The notes beneath the pieces are model-generated. The model was given only the letters and a program-made list of their open reading frames with translations, made no database searches and was not told the DNA's origin. A program made the position numbers and the translations under genes. From DASZUK01 sp963844575 (GTDB taxonomy: Bacteria; Actinomycetota; Acidimicrobiia; Acidimicrobiales; RAAP-2), in contig CAWJOU010000005.1 of the NCBI GenBank assembly GCA_963844575.1, forward strand, positions 2,418,001 through 2,482,000: DNA of 64,000 bases, read 5' to 3'. Each line of letters opens with the position of its first letter. The first letter of the stretch is position 1. This document shows positions 43,029-52,768 of the stretch, piece after piece.

Positions 43029-44503
43029 CCACTCGGTCCGACGCCCCGTCCCCCGACGGCCGCGACATCGGGGCGGTCGAAGCCGCGGAGGCGGCCGTCG
43101 AGGGGATCCCCGGCGCCCTGTCGCTCGCGCCGAGCTCCGTCATGCCGGCCCTCGGCGGCGAGCTCGTCCTCCCGTCCGACCGGTCCGTCACCGGCGCCCC
43201 GGCCGGGGACGTCGCCGCCGACTCGGTCCGGGCCGGGCTCCTCCAAGCCGGGCCGTTGGCCATCGCCGGGCTGGTGGCGAACGGCGCCAATGTCATCGTC
43301 ACCGTCCTGCTCGCCCGGCTGCTGACCACCCGGGGCTACGGCGAGCTGAACGTCCTGACCGGCCTGTTCCTCATCGTCTCGATGCCCGGCTCCGCAGTCA
43401 TCGTCGCGGTCGTCCGGCGGGTGACTGCCTGGAAAGGCCGGTCAGCCCACCTGGTGCAGCGCTGGGCCCGGCGAATGCACCGGCGGGCGATGCTGGTGCT
43501 CGTCGTCTTCGCCGCCGCGGTCGTCGCCTCCGGCGGCGCGCTCGCCCGACTGCTCAACCAGCACGACGTCGCCGGGGTCGACGCCATCCTCATCGCCGGG
43601 GCGGTGTGGATCCTGCTGTGCCTCGACCGCGGCCTCCTCCAGGCCCACCGGAGCTACCGGACGCTGTCGGCCAACCTGCTGGTCGAGGGCGGCGTGCGGA
43701 CGGTCGCCATGCTGGCCTTCGTCGCCGCCGGGGCCGGGCCGTCCGGTGCGGCGGCCGGGGTCCTCGTCGCGGAGGTCGTCACCGCCGTCCACGCCCGGAT
43801 CATGGCCGACCGGGTCTGGGGGGCGGAGGCCCGGGCGGAGGGCCGGCGGTGGGTGGCCCCGGAGGTGCAGGACGCGGCGGCCCGGGCCGAGCGCCGGGTG
43901 CTGGTCACCGACCTCGTCACCGCCTTCATCGCCCTGGCGATGACCGCGCTGTTGCAGAACGTCGACGTCATCGTGCTCGGCCGCGAGGCGCCGACGATGA
44001 GTGGCTCCTACGCGGCCGTCTCGGTGGCCAGCAAGGCCCTCGTCTTCGGGGCGGTCGTCCTCGGCGGCTACCTGCTGCCGGAGGCGGCGATCCGGTGGCG
44101 GGAGGGCGGCCACGCCCTCCGGCAGCTCGCCGTGACGTTCCTCCTCCTCGGCATCCCCGCCCTCGTCCTGCTCGTCATCGCCCTGGCCGCCCCCCACCTG
44201 CTGCTGTCGATCGTCTTCTCGTCGCGCTATCTCGGGGCCGAGTCGGCCTTCCTCCCGCTGGTCCTGGCCATGGTCTGCCTGAGCGTCACGGTGATCCTGA
44301 CGATGTACCTGCTGGCCGTCGGCCGCCGTTGGATCACGGGCCTCCTCGTCGTCGGCGCAGTCGCCGCCACGGCCGCGGTCGCCGCGGCCCACGGCGTGCC
44401 GCAAGCGACCGCCCGGGCCGATCTCGCCGTCCAGGCGACGCTGGCCGTCGCCACCGTCGTCGGTTTCGTGCTGGTCCATCATCGCCGGAGACGGACCGGC
44501 TAA
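43025..44503 (+). CDS. Polysaccharide flippase (Wzx/MurJ-like, MOP superfamily)
   Basis: 492 residues. A 65-residue polar N-terminus precedes LLQAGPLAIAGLVANGANVI and LLARLLTTRGYGELNVLTG, the opening of Wzx-type flippases. About twelve helices follow, including TALLQNVDVIVLGREAPTMS, a typical mid-protein motif of this family. It probably moves lipid-linked glycan across the membrane for the transferases encoded around it. GTG 43025 overlaps the preceding gene by 4 bp. Confidence 0.85.
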   Translation: MTTRSDAPSPDGRDIGAVEAAEAAVEGIPGALSLAPSSVMPALGGELVLPSDRSVTGAPAGDVAADSVRAGLLQAGPLAIAGLVANGANVIVTVLLARLLTTRGYGELNVLTGLFLIVSMPGSAVIVAVVRRVTAWKGRSAHLVQRWARRMHRRAMLVLVVFAAAVVASGGALARLLNQHDVAGVDAILIAGAVWILLCLDRGLLQAHRSYRTLSANLLVEGGVRTVAMLAFVAAGAGPSGAAAGVLVAEVVTAVHARIMADRVWGAEARAEGRRWVAPEVQDAAARAERRVLVTDLVTAFIALAMTALLQNVDVIVLGREAPTMSGSYAAVSVASKALVFGAVVLGGYLLPEAAIRWREGGHALRQLAVTFLLLGIPALVLLVIALAAPHLLLSIVFSSRYLGAESAFLPLVLAMVCLSVTVILTMYLLAVGRRWITGLLVVGAVAATAAVAAAHGVPQATARADLAVQATLAVATVVGFVLVHHRRRRTG

Positions 44504-44640
44504 CGTAAGGTAAAATCGATACTCTTCAGGATCGACCGACTGTCCGGGGGGCCAGTTCCACCACCTGATCGCCGCCGGTCGAGCCCGAGAAACCGACCGA
44601 AGCCTGTAACCGAAAAGCAACTTTTCTGCCGCCCGGCCGG

Positions 44641-44646
44641 TACGCT
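44641..44646 (+). promoter_or_regulatory. -10-like TACGCT upstream of the GT4 gene
   Basis: TACGCT lies 43 nt before ATG 44690 in a 186-bp gap, leaving a short leader. The gap also holds an AT-rich stretch (TAACGTAAGGTAAAATCGAT at 44502-44521) unlike the surroundings. Confidence 0.35.
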
Positions 44647-44689
44647 CGGGCGGATCCCCGTCAGCGGACGTACCGAGATAGGCGGATCG

Positions 44690-45955
44690 ATGGCCGAGGT
44701 GTGGAGCGAACAGGCGGCGGACCGGGCGGCGGGCGGCGCGTCGACGCTGCGCTCCTCGCCCGACGTCCTCGTCCCACCGGACGTGGCCCCGCAGGGCGGC
44801 CGGGACGTGCTGGCCGCCATCGCCGCCGACGCCGGGCTCCGTCGGGCCCACTTCGTCGCCTGGCGTGACCTCGACGACCCCGAGGCCGGCGGCTCTGAGC
44901 TGCACGCCCACCGCATCGCCACCCTGTGGGCCGACGCCGGTATCGACGTCACCGTGCGGACGTCGGCCGTGCCGGCCGCGCCGGCGTCGATCGAGCGGGA
45001 CGGCTACCGGTCGGACCGGCGGGCCGGGCGGTACGCGGTCTTCCCGTCGGTCGCCTGGGACGGCCTCCGGCACGCCCACCGCCCCGGCGAGGGCCTCGTC
45101 GAGATCTGGAACGGCATGCCGTTCTTCTCACCGCTGTGGTACCGGGGACCGCGGATTGTCTTCCTCCACCACGTCCACGCCGAGATGTGGCGGATGGTCC
45201 TTCCCGGCTGGCTGGCCCGGGCCGGCGAGACCGTCGAGCGCCGGTTGGCGCCGCCGCTCTACCGGCGCAGCCGGGTCGTCACCCTGTCCGAGTCGTCGCG
45301 CCGGGAGATCGTCGACATGCTCGGCCTGCCCGAGCAGCGGGTCTCGGTGGCCGCGCCGGGCATCGAGCCCCAGTTCGCGCCGGGCGCGGTCGAGCGGTCG
45401 CCGGTGCCGCTCGTCGTCGCCGTCGGCCGGCTCGTCCCGGTGAAGCGGTTCGACCTGCTGATCGAGTCGCTCGTCCGGGCCAAGGAGAAGGTGCCCGAGC
45501 TGCGGGCCGTCATCGTCGGCGAGGGCTACGAACGACCGGCCCTCGAGGCCCTGCGCCACCGGCACGGGGCCGACGACTGGCTGGCCATGCCCGGCCACCT
45601 GGCCGACGACGACCTCGTCGCCGGCTACCGGCGGGCCTGGGTCGTCGCGTCGACGTCGCTCCGTGAGGGCTGGGGTATGACGCTGACCGAGGCCGCGGCC
45701 TGCGCCACGCCGGCGGTCGCCACCGACATCTCCGGCCACCGCGATGCCGTCGTCGACGGCCGCACCGGCCTGCTCACCGACGACAGCATCGACGGCGTCG
45801 CCGCGGCGTTGGCCGAGGTCTTGATCGATGCCGAGCTGCGCACCGCTCTCGGCAAGGCCGCGCTCGAACGGGCGCTCTGGTTCACCTGGGACGCCACCGC
45901 CCGCAGCACGCTCGAGGCCCTGGCGTCCGAAGCCTGCCGGCAGCGGCGCCGCTAG
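44690..45955 (+). CDS. GT4-family glycosyltransferase
   Basis: 421 residues, GT-B fold. The N-terminal domain has DPEAGGSELHAHRIATLWAD, the family's acceptor-side glycine motif. The C-terminal domain has VAVGRLVPVKRFDLLIES (donor-site Arg and Lys) and SLREGWGMTLTEAAACATPA with the E-x7-E pattern. Cytosolic; uses an NDP-sugar. ATG 44690 follows ATAGGCGGATCG. Its TAG overlaps the stop of the convergent AftD-like gene by 4 bp. Confidence 0.92.
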   Translation: MAEVWSEQAADRAAGGASTLRSSPDVLVPPDVAPQGGRDVLAAIAADAGLRRAHFVAWRDLDDPEAGGSELHAHRIATLWADAGIDVTVRTSAVPAAPASIERDGYRSDRRAGRYAVFPSVAWDGLRHAHRPGEGLVEIWNGMPFFSPLWYRGPRIVFLHHVHAEMWRMVLPGWLARAGETVERRLAPPLYRRSRVVTLSESSRREIVDMLGLPEQRVSVAAPGIEPQFAPGAVERSPVPLVVAVGRLVPVKRFDLLIESLVRAKEKVPELRAVIVGEGYERPALEALRHRHGADDWLAMPGHLADDDLVAGYRRAWVVASTSLREGWGMTLTEAAACATPAVATDISGHRDAVVDGRTGLLTDDSIDGVAAALAEVLIDAELRTALGKAALERALWFTWDATARSTLEALASEACRQRRR

Positions 45956-48900
45956 CCCGGCTCCCGGCGGGCTCGGCGGCGCCGGGCTTTCTGGCGGGCC
46001 GTCTCGACGACCGCATCGGCGCCGAGGAAGACGACGGCCATCCAGACGAGCACGCCGGCGCTCTCGTAGGCCGACGCCCAGTCCGAGCTCTCCGGCAGCC
46101 GGTGCACCGCCTGACCGTGGACGACGAACACGCCGGCGGCGACCAACAGCCCGACGGCCACGATCGACGTGACCGCCCGCACCTGCGGCACGACCAGGGC
46201 GATCGCCACCGCCACGCCGGCGGCCAAGCCGACCAGTGGGGCGGAGATGACCCCGGCGACCGCGCCGGTGACGACCGCGATGATCGCCACCGCCCACCAC
46301 GGCGGCCGACGGCCGCGGACGGCGAACGGCAGCCCGAGCCGTGGCTCCGCCGGCTCGTCGAACCCGCGCCCGTCGTCATCGTCGCTCGTCATGACTAGAG
46401 CACCCTCGACGGCCTCCGGGTCGGCACCGCCAACGGCACCGCCATCCGCACTGTCATCCGAATGGTCCGGTGAGCCCGCGGACGCCGCCGATGTCGCTGA
46501 CGACGCCAGCGAGGCGGACGTCGCCGGGGAATCTGACGGCGCTGGGGCCACCGGCGGCGGCAGGGCGCCCACGGGGAAGGCGATCGCTGAGCCGGACCGC
46601 GGGCGGAACGACGGCAGGACGGAGCCGACCGGTAGGGCTCCGCCGGTATCGGCGCCGGCAGCCGGGACCGACAGCGTTGGCGGGGACTCGTCGGCGGCCG
46701 CCGATACGCCAACGGGCGCGGCGGTGACCGGTCCTGGTCCCGGTGGCGGAAGGTCGGCGTCGGGTGGCGCGCCCGGCGCGCCGGGCGCGGGCAGCCCGGG
46801 ACTGGGTCCGTCCTTGTCCCCATCCTTCTCGCCTCGGCCCTTCTTGCTCCGGCCCTGGTCGCTCGGGTCCTTCTTGCGCCAGCGCCGCGGCACGAGGGCC
46901 CGCCGCCAGCGTGCCGGCAGGACGGCGACGAGGAGACAGAAGAGCAGGGCGACGCCGGAGATGCCGAGGGCGAGCCACACCTTCTTCTGGGGGGTCCAGA
47001 CGAGGCTGACGATGAAGTCACCGGCGGCGGCGTGACCGGTGACGCCGAGGGCGGTCAGATCGGCCTGGCTAACGGGCCAGCCGTTGGCGAACCCGTCGAC
47101 GAGCTCGGGCGAGCCGAGGTCGACCGAGCGGGCGCTGCCCGGCGCACCGGCGGCGGGATGGGCGACGGCCTGCCAGCCGGCGTTGTTGCTCTGGCCGAGG
47201 ACGAGCTCGAACGGGGTGGTCGCCCCGCTGACGTGCAGCTGCTCGGCGGTCGGCGTCTGGCCGGTCGTCGTGACCTTGGGCGTCGGGCCGGTAGCCGGCG
47301 GGGTCAGCGACGCCGGCGGGTTCGACGGGCCGACAGCGCCCGGCGTGGTGCTCCCGGTGGCAATGCCGTCGGACGCGGTTGTCGTCGGCTCGGGACCGCC
47401 GCCGGCGGCGGAATCGAGGGTCAGCTGGTTGAGGTTCCAGCCGGAGCAGTCGGCGTCGGCCTGGCAGTTGATAGCTGTCCCGGCCGTCCGGGTTGTGCCG
47501 ACCAGCGCTGTCTGGTGGGCGGCCTGCGTCTCGACGACGTGCGTGCCGGCGGAGAGGGTGATGCCGCCGGCGTCGGCGCCGCAGGGCTCGATGGCCAGCT
47601 GCCCCCCGGCCAGGGCGGCGGCGGTCGAGCCGACGACGCGGACTGTCACCGGATGGCCGTCGATCTGGAGCAGGTTCGACTGGCAGGTGCCGGGCACTGT
47701 CGCCGGGAAGGCCGGTGCATCGAGGCCGGGGATGCCGAGCTCGGCGATGCCGAGCGGTAGGGCGATCGGCGACTCCGAGTAATAGTTTGTCGTGTCCTCC
47801 AGCCGGGCGCCGGTGACGGTGACGGTGATCCGCTGCCCGGTGACGGCGGGGAACGACAGCGGGACGGTCGTGACCGCGCCAGGGGTGCGGCTATCGGCGA
47901 TCGCCGGCAGCGTCAGTGTCCGGGTGGTCGACGCCTTCTGGTTGGCTGTCGAGGCGGTGATCCGGATGCTGGTCGGCACGGAGTGGCGGCCGTCGGCGAT
48001 CACCTGCAGGTTCATGTGTGTGAACGTCAGCGGCCGGTCGAGGTTGTACTGCAACCAGTCGCCGACCTGGTGGGTGCCGCCGAAACCGGGTTGCCAGGCG
48101 GTGGCGGGGTTGCCGTCGATGGCCGCGGCGGCGCCGGAGACGAGGCTGCCGGGCAGGCGGGCGCTGGAGTAGGCGACGGTGCCGCTGCCTGTCGAGCCGG
48201 CCAGGCCGACGAGCCGGTCGATCTGGTCGTCGGGGATCAGGTTGGAGATGCCGGCGGTGCCGGACAGGGTGAACGTGCGGGCGGTCGGCAGCGTAAACGA
48301 GCGAGAGATGTTCGTCTCGGGGTCGGATCGCGGCGGGAACGGCGTGATCCGCTGGCGGGTCATCGAGAGGGTGAGCCGGTTGCCGATGGACGCCGCGCCG
48401 GCCTTTTGGAGGAGGTCGCTCGGCAGCTGGGCAACCTCGACGACGTGCTCGCCGGGCACCTGGACCTCGGCGAAGCCGACGGCGACGGCCGCGGCCGGCG
48501 AGGCGTGGTCGTCGTTGGTGGCGTCGATCGTCACCCGCAGGGTGTGGAACGACCGGCTGGGGAAGGAGACGACCTGGCCGCCGGCGGCCCGCGACGACGG
48601 GCCGAGCGACTCGGTGACCGGGCGGCCGCCATCGAAGGTCAGCGTGACCTTGGTGATCCAGCGCCGCCGTGTCCCGGTCTGGGGTTGGACGAGCGTCACG
48701 TGGTCGGTGGTCGCCGGCGTGGCGAAGTGGGCCTGCCACCACTGGCCGGACGGGTCGGCGACGAACGTCCCGGTCTCCCAGGCGGTGTCGAGGTTGTCGT
48801 CGATGGCGCTGTACGCCCGGTCCTCGGGGGTGTAGGAGATCGTGTTGCCGTAGGAGGACGCGGTGACGTCGACCGCACCGACGTACGACGCGATGGTGTG

Positions 48901-51153
48901 GGCGTCGGCCGGCGCGGCCGGGAAGAGCTCGATCGGGCTGTCGCTCAGTGTCGTCTTCGCGGGGTTGTCGGCCGGCGTCTCGGTTTCGCCGTAGTTCGCC
49001 GTCAGGGTGTCCCACCGGAAGGCCTGCTTCCGGTTCGTGTCGGTCACGGCCAACGTCGCGCCGTCGCCGAGCAGCTGCGTCAGCTGTGACTTCCGGCCGT
49101 CGAGGGTGCCGGCGTAGTAGAGGGTGCTGTCGCCGTTCAGCAGCCCGGTACCGGCGAGGTTCTCGAGGCCGGTGGCGTCACCGGCGACGATGACCGCGCC
49201 CTGGTTCGACTCGGCGCGGGTGATCGCTCGCGGTGTCGTCACCGTGTACGTCACGAGTGGGGACGTCGGGGTCGGGTTGGCCGGCGCGGTGAGATCCTGC
49301 TCGTCGAGGGTGGCGATCGACGAGACGTTCGGGGTCGGCGGCCCGAAGGAGACGGGGTCGGTCAAGCCGACCGGCGTCGGCGACAGGCCGAGGGCGAGGA
49401 GCTGGGACTGGGGCACGCCGTAGTGCTCGTAGGCCTGGTCGTACTCGACGAGGACGTCGCCGGCGCTCATGAGCCGGGCCATCGGCGCGAGCGAATTCCA
49501 GTTGACGATGCTTGTCTGCATCGGCTCGTCGAGCGCGTAGAGGGTGTCGGCGGTGGCCATCGAACCCATGATCTGCTGCTCGCGGGTGACGAACGGCCGG
49601 GTCAGGTAGGCCGATTGGGGCGTGTCGACGGTGTCGCCCCAGCGGTCGGCCGCGAAGTCGTTGCCGGGGATGGCGAGGACGCGGGTCCCGGGATGGGTGG
49701 CGTTGAGGTGGTCGATGGCCTGCATCTGGTACGCGGGCAGCTTGTCCGGCTGGACGAAGCTGCTCGAGACCTCGGCGTCGCCGTTGAAGACGGCCGGGTT
49801 GTTGGCGACGACGAGAGCGGCGACGACCAGTCCGGTGACGAGCCCGATCCGGGGCAGCCGGGCCCACAGGGCGGTGACGCCGGCACCGAGCAGCATGGCC
49901 AGGCCGAGGACGACCAGCGGCGTCGCCCGGTCGGTCGAGCGCATGGCGAGGCCGGCGGTCGTGTCGGTCATGAAGGTCTTGAGGACGCCACCGACCGGCG
50001 TCGGGCTGGTGATCGGGTGGGCGCCGACGGAGAGGACGACGCCGACGACGACGAGCAGGACGAAGTAGGCCCGGTGGCGCCAGCGGACGAGGACGGCGGA
50101 CAGGAAGGCCAGGACGGGCACGAGATAGGACAGCGCGAGCAGCCAGAGCTGCTGGGTGTAGAGGACGGCCGATGTCGTCCACGGGCCGAGGCGGTCGCCG
50201 CCGTAGAAGTACCAGTAGCCGAGGCCGCGGATGACCTCGGCCGCGCTCGACGTCTGACTGGTCGACGGGACGGTCTCGGTGTACTTGAGGACGTCGACGC
50301 CGTAGGCGGCCTCGATCTCCAGCCCGACGATCCACCAGAGACAGCAGAGGAAGGTGAGGAGGGCCAGCTTGAGGGCGGCCCAACCGACCTGGCGCCAGGT
50401 GGCCTCCCGCTCGATGGCGACGGCATAGATCAGCCACAGCACCGGCGCGATGCCGACGTAGATGATCGAGCTGGCGTTGATCCCGCTGACGACGGCGACG
50501 ACGAGGGCGAAGAGCGCGGGGTACCGCCAGCCGCCGCGGCGCACGGCGAGGACGGCGAAGGCGACCATCCACGGCAGTCCGGCCCAGGGGAGGAGGATGA
50601 CCGAGATGCGGCCGGCGTACTGGAGGAAGTACGGCGACAGCATGAACGCCAGCGCGGCGACGACCCGACCGGGGCCGCGCACGGCGAGGACTCGGGAGAG
50701 GTAGAGGACACCGGCGCCGGCCGCGAACAGGATGCCGCCGAGCCACAGCCGCTGGGCCACCCACGTCGGCACGTGGACGGCCGCGGCGAGCGCGTAGAAC
50801 GGCCCCATCGGCAGCAGGTAGCCGATGTACTCGTGCGTCACCGTCCCGAGGGCGACCGTCGGGTTCCACATCCACGCCACCTGGCTGAGGAACCGGCTGG
50901 GGTCGAGGTACAGGTACGTCTTCGTGTCCGACGTCACGACGCCCCGGTCGACGACGAGGAGCGGAACGAACGCCAATGCGGCCAGCGCGACGTACTCCAG
51001 CCAGTCGACGACGCCGATCGGCCGGACGGTCCCGTCGGCGGCCCGCCGATCGGCGGCCGGCGGGTCCACCTCGGTGGGCGACGGCCGCGCTCGCCGGCGA
51101 CCGGAGGTCCGAGGTCTGGCCGGCGCTGCGGCTGTGGCTGTCGTCGTCGTCAT
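45952..51153 (-). CDS. AftD-like alpha-(1->3)-arabinofuranosyltransferase (DUF3367 type)
   Basis: 1733 residues. The N-terminal GT-C part has SDTKTYLYLDPSRFLSQVAW and VTHEYIGYLLPMGPFYAL, the AftD signature, and about a dozen helices. The outer part holds two F5/8-type C (discoidin-like) domains near residues 764-850 (AIDDNLDTAWETGTF) and 988-1068 (AIDGNPATAWQPGFGG). A helix near 1385 is followed by a Pro/Gly/Ser-rich linker (about 1430-1600) and four C-terminal helices. In mycobacteria AftD arabinosylates cell-wall glycans; here the acceptor is unknown. ATG 51153 (MTTTTATAAAP) is preferred over GTG 51174. Divergent from the methyltransferase gene. Confidence 0.88.
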   Translation of the reverse strand: MTTTTATAAAPARPRTSGRRRARPSPTEVDPPAADRRAADGTVRPIGVVDWLEYVALAALAFVPLLVVDRGVVTSDTKTYLYLDPSRFLSQVAWMWNPTVALGTVTHEYIGYLLPMGPFYALAAAVHVPTWVAQRLWLGGILFAAGAGVLYLSRVLAVRGPGRVVAALAFMLSPYFLQYAGRISVILLPWAGLPWMVAFAVLAVRRGGWRYPALFALVVAVVSGINASSIIYVGIAPVLWLIYAVAIEREATWRQVGWAALKLALLTFLCCLWWIVGLEIEAAYGVDVLKYTETVPSTSQTSSAAEVIRGLGYWYFYGGDRLGPWTTSAVLYTQQLWLLALSYLVPVLAFLSAVLVRWRHRAYFVLLVVVGVVLSVGAHPITSPTPVGGVLKTFMTDTTAGLAMRSTDRATPLVVLGLAMLLGAGVTALWARLPRIGLVTGLVVAALVVANNPAVFNGDAEVSSSFVQPDKLPAYQMQAIDHLNATHPGTRVLAIPGNDFAADRWGDTVDTPQSAYLTRPFVTREQQIMGSMATADTLYALDEPMQTSIVNWNSLAPMARLMSAGDVLVEYDQAYEHYGVPQSQLLALGLSPTPVGLTDPVSFGPPTPNVSSIATLDEQDLTAPANPTPTSPLVTYTVTTPRAITRAESNQGAVIVAGDATGLENLAGTGLLNGDSTLYYAGTLDGRKSQLTQLLGDGATLAVTDTNRKQAFRWDTLTANYGETETPADNPAKTTLSDSPIELFPAAPADAHTIASYVGAVDVTASSYGNTISYTPEDRAYSAIDDNLDTAWETGTFVADPSGQWWQAHFATPATTDHVTLVQPQTGTRRRWITKVTLTFDGGRPVTESLGPSSRAAGGQVVSFPSRSFHTLRVTIDATNDDHASPAAAVAVGFAEVQVPGEHVVEVAQLPSDLLQKAGAASIGNRLTLSMTRQRITPFPPRSDPETNISRSFTLPTARTFTLSGTAGISNLIPDDQIDRLVGLAGSTGSGTVAYSSARLPGSLVSGAAAAIDGNPATAWQPGFGGTHQVGDWLQYNLDRPLTFTHMNLQVIADGRHSVPTSIRITASTANQKASTTRTLTLPAIADSRTPGAVTTVPLSFPAVTGQRITVTVTGARLEDTTNYYSESPIALPLGIAELGIPGLDAPAFPATVPGTCQSNLLQIDGHPVTVRVVGSTAAALAGGQLAIEPCGADAGGITLSAGTHVVETQAAHQTALVGTTRTAGTAINCQADADCSGWNLNQLTLDSAAGGGPEPTTTASDGIATGSTTPGAVGPSNPPASLTPPATGPTPKVTTTGQTPTAEQLHVSGATTPFELVLGQSNNAGWQAVAHPAAGAPGSARSVDLGSPELVDGFANGWPVSQADLTALGVTGHAAAGDFIVSLVWTPQKKVWLALGISGVALLFCLLVAVLPARWRRALVPRRWRKKDPSDQGRSKKGRGEKDGDKDGPSPGLPAPGAPGAPPDADLPPPGPGPVTAAPVGVSAAADESPPTLSVPAAGADTGGALPVGSVLPSFRPRSGSAIAFPVGALPPPVAPAPSDSPATSASLASSATSAASAGSPDHSDDSADGGAVGGADPEAVEGALVMTSDDDDGRGFDEPAEPRLGLPFAVRGRRPPWWAVAIIAVVTGAVAGVISAPLVGLAAGVAVAIALVVPQVRAVTSIVAVGLLVAAGVFVVHGQAVHRLPESSDWASAYESAGVLVWMAVVFLGADAVVETARQKARRRRARREPG

Positions 51154-51278
51154 GTCCAGCAGTGGCGCGGGCACGGCGGACCGTCGAGGTCGTCGAGCCC
51201 GGACGGCCCCGCCGCGGAACGTCCCTGTGCGCTACCCGTCCCCCGGCCGGGGACCCTTCCGGTCGCGCGCCGCCCCGG

Positions 51279-51284
51279 TAGTGT
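51279..51284 (+). promoter_or_regulatory. -10-like TAGTGT upstream of the methyltransferase
   Basis: TAGTGT lies 52 nt before ATG 51337 in the 183-bp region between the AftD-like gene and this gene. A GTGGGGGAG ribosome site sits before the ATG, so this transcript has a leader. Confidence 0.3.
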
Positions 51285-51336
51285 AAGCACCGGCTCGTAC
51301 GGGTTGGTGGCAGTCCGAGGACGTGGGGGAGCGCGC

Positions 51337-52125
51337 ATGCAGACGACGGCCAGGCTGACCGGGGAACGACCCCAGCAGGGGGTGACCCCGGACTCGCTGC
51401 TCGCCCTCCACGCGGCCGGCTACCAGGCCATCGTCGACCGGCTCGGCCCCGGCCGGGTGCTCGACGTCGGCTGCGGCCAGGGCTTCGAGTCGATCGGGCT
51501 CGGCGGCCCGGACCGGGCCGTGGTCGGCGTCGACTACAGCGCGGAGGCGACGACGACCGCGACCGCCCGCTTCGGGCTGCCGACGGCGACGATGGACGCG
51601 CTCACGCTCGGCCTGGCCGGTGGGTCGTTCGACGCGGTCTGCTCGTCGCACCTGATCGAGCACTTCACCGAGCCGGCCGGCCACGTCGCGGAGATCGCCC
51701 GCGTCCTGGCCGACGACGGCGCGGCGTACTTCTTGACGCCGAACGAGCCGGCCGACTTCGAGAACCCCTTCCACGTCCACCTGTTCGACCGTCGCGAGCT
51801 CGTCGACCTGCTCGGCCAGTACTTCGGCGACGTCTGGCTCGGCGCGGTCGACGCAGTGCCGCACGTCAAGGCCGACTTCGCCGCCCGGCGGGCGAAGGCC
51901 GAGAAGCTGCTGCGGCTCGACGTCTTCGATCTCCGCCACCGGGTACCGCGGTCCTGGTACGTTACGGCCTACACCCGCCTGCTGCCGCTGGCCTACCGGC
52001 TCGTCGCCCGCGAGGACACCGGCGGCGCCACCGGGATCACCGCCGACGACTGGTTCGTCACCGACGACGTCGACGACACGACGCTCGTCCTCTTCGCCAT
52101 CGCGAGGCGGCCCAAGCGTCCGTGA
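51337..52125 (+). CDS. SAM-dependent methyltransferase
   Basis: 262 residues, class I Rossmann methyltransferase. VLDVGCGQGFESIGLGG near residue 47 is motif I, VVGVDYSAE is the acidic end of strand 2, and FDAVCSSHLIEHF is motif IV. A C-terminal YVTAYTRLLPLAYRLV helix and WFVTDDVDDTTLVLFAIARR follow, as in methyltransferases of glycan clusters. The substrate is not known. The ATG has GTGGGGGAG upstream; the stop overlaps the coaE GTG (GTGA). Confidence 0.88.
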   Translation: MQTTARLTGERPQQGVTPDSLLALHAAGYQAIVDRLGPGRVLDVGCGQGFESIGLGGPDRAVVGVDYSAEATTTATARFGLPTATMDALTLGLAGGSFDAVCSSHLIEHFTEPAGHVAEIARVLADDGAAYFLTPNEPADFENPFHVHLFDRRELVDLLGQYFGDVWLGAVDAVPHVKADFAARRAKAEKLLRLDVFDLRHRVPRSWYVTAYTRLLPLAYRLVAREDTGGATGITADDWFVTDDVDDTTLVLFAIARRPKRP

Positions 52126-52742
52126 GCTTCGTCGTGGGGCTGGCGGGCGGCATCGGGTGCGGTAAGTCGGCCGTCGCCGACCGTCTCGTCGGCCGGGGGG
52201 CGGTGCTGATCGACGCGGACGTGGTGGCTCGCGAGGTGGTGGTCCCGGGCGGACCGGCCTACCAGCCGCTGGTGGACCGGTTCGGTCCCGGCATCCTGGC
52301 GTCCGACGGGACGATCGACCGACCCGCGCTGGCCGCGGTGGCCTTCAGCGATGCCCAGGCGCTGGCCGACCTGAACGCCATCACCCACCCGGCGATCGGC
52401 GTGTCCATGGTGGCGCAGCGCGAGGCGTTGGCGGCGACCGACGCTATCGTGGTCGTGGCCATCCCGCTCCTCAAGACCGAGCATCGGGCGTCCATCGGCC
52501 TGGACGCGGTCGCGGTGGTCGACTGCCCGGTCGAGGTGGCGCTCCAGCGCCTGGTGGAGCAGCGGGGGTTGACGCAACAGGACGCGGCGGCCCGGATGGC
52601 GGCCCAGATGACCCGTGAGGAGCGGCTGGCGGAGGCGGACTACGTCGTCGACAACGCCGGGGCATTGGACCGGCTCGACGGCGAGGTCGACCGGCTGTGG
52701 GCCTGGCTGCAGGACCAGCGGGACGAGCGGCGGAGGGCCTGA
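52122..52742 (+). CDS. coaE: Dephospho-CoA kinase
   Basis: 206 residues, last step of CoA synthesis. The P-loop GLAGGIGCGKSAVADRL starts near residue 5, followed by LIDADVVAREVV and HPAIG, with VVAIPLLKTEH as lid/CoA region. GTG 52122 overlaps the methyltransferase stop. It is separated by 26 bp from uvrB. Confidence 0.94.
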   Translation: MSFVVGLAGGIGCGKSAVADRLVGRGAVLIDADVVAREVVVPGGPAYQPLVDRFGPGILASDGTIDRPALAAVAFSDAQALADLNAITHPAIGVSMVAQREALAATDAIVVVAIPLLKTEHRASIGLDAVAVVDCPVEVALQRLVEQRGLTQQDAAARMAAQMTREERLAEADYVVDNAGALDRLDGEVDRLWAWLQDQRDERRRA

Positions 52743-52755
52743 CACACCCTCCCGG

Positions 52756-52761
52756 TACCAT
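52756..52761 (+). promoter_or_regulatory. -10-like TACCAT before uvrB
   Basis: TACCAT ends 7 nt before ATG 52769, a leaderless arrangement. No GAAC(N4)GTTC LexA-type site is seen near it. Confidence 0.4.
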
Positions 52762-52768
52762 CGACGTG

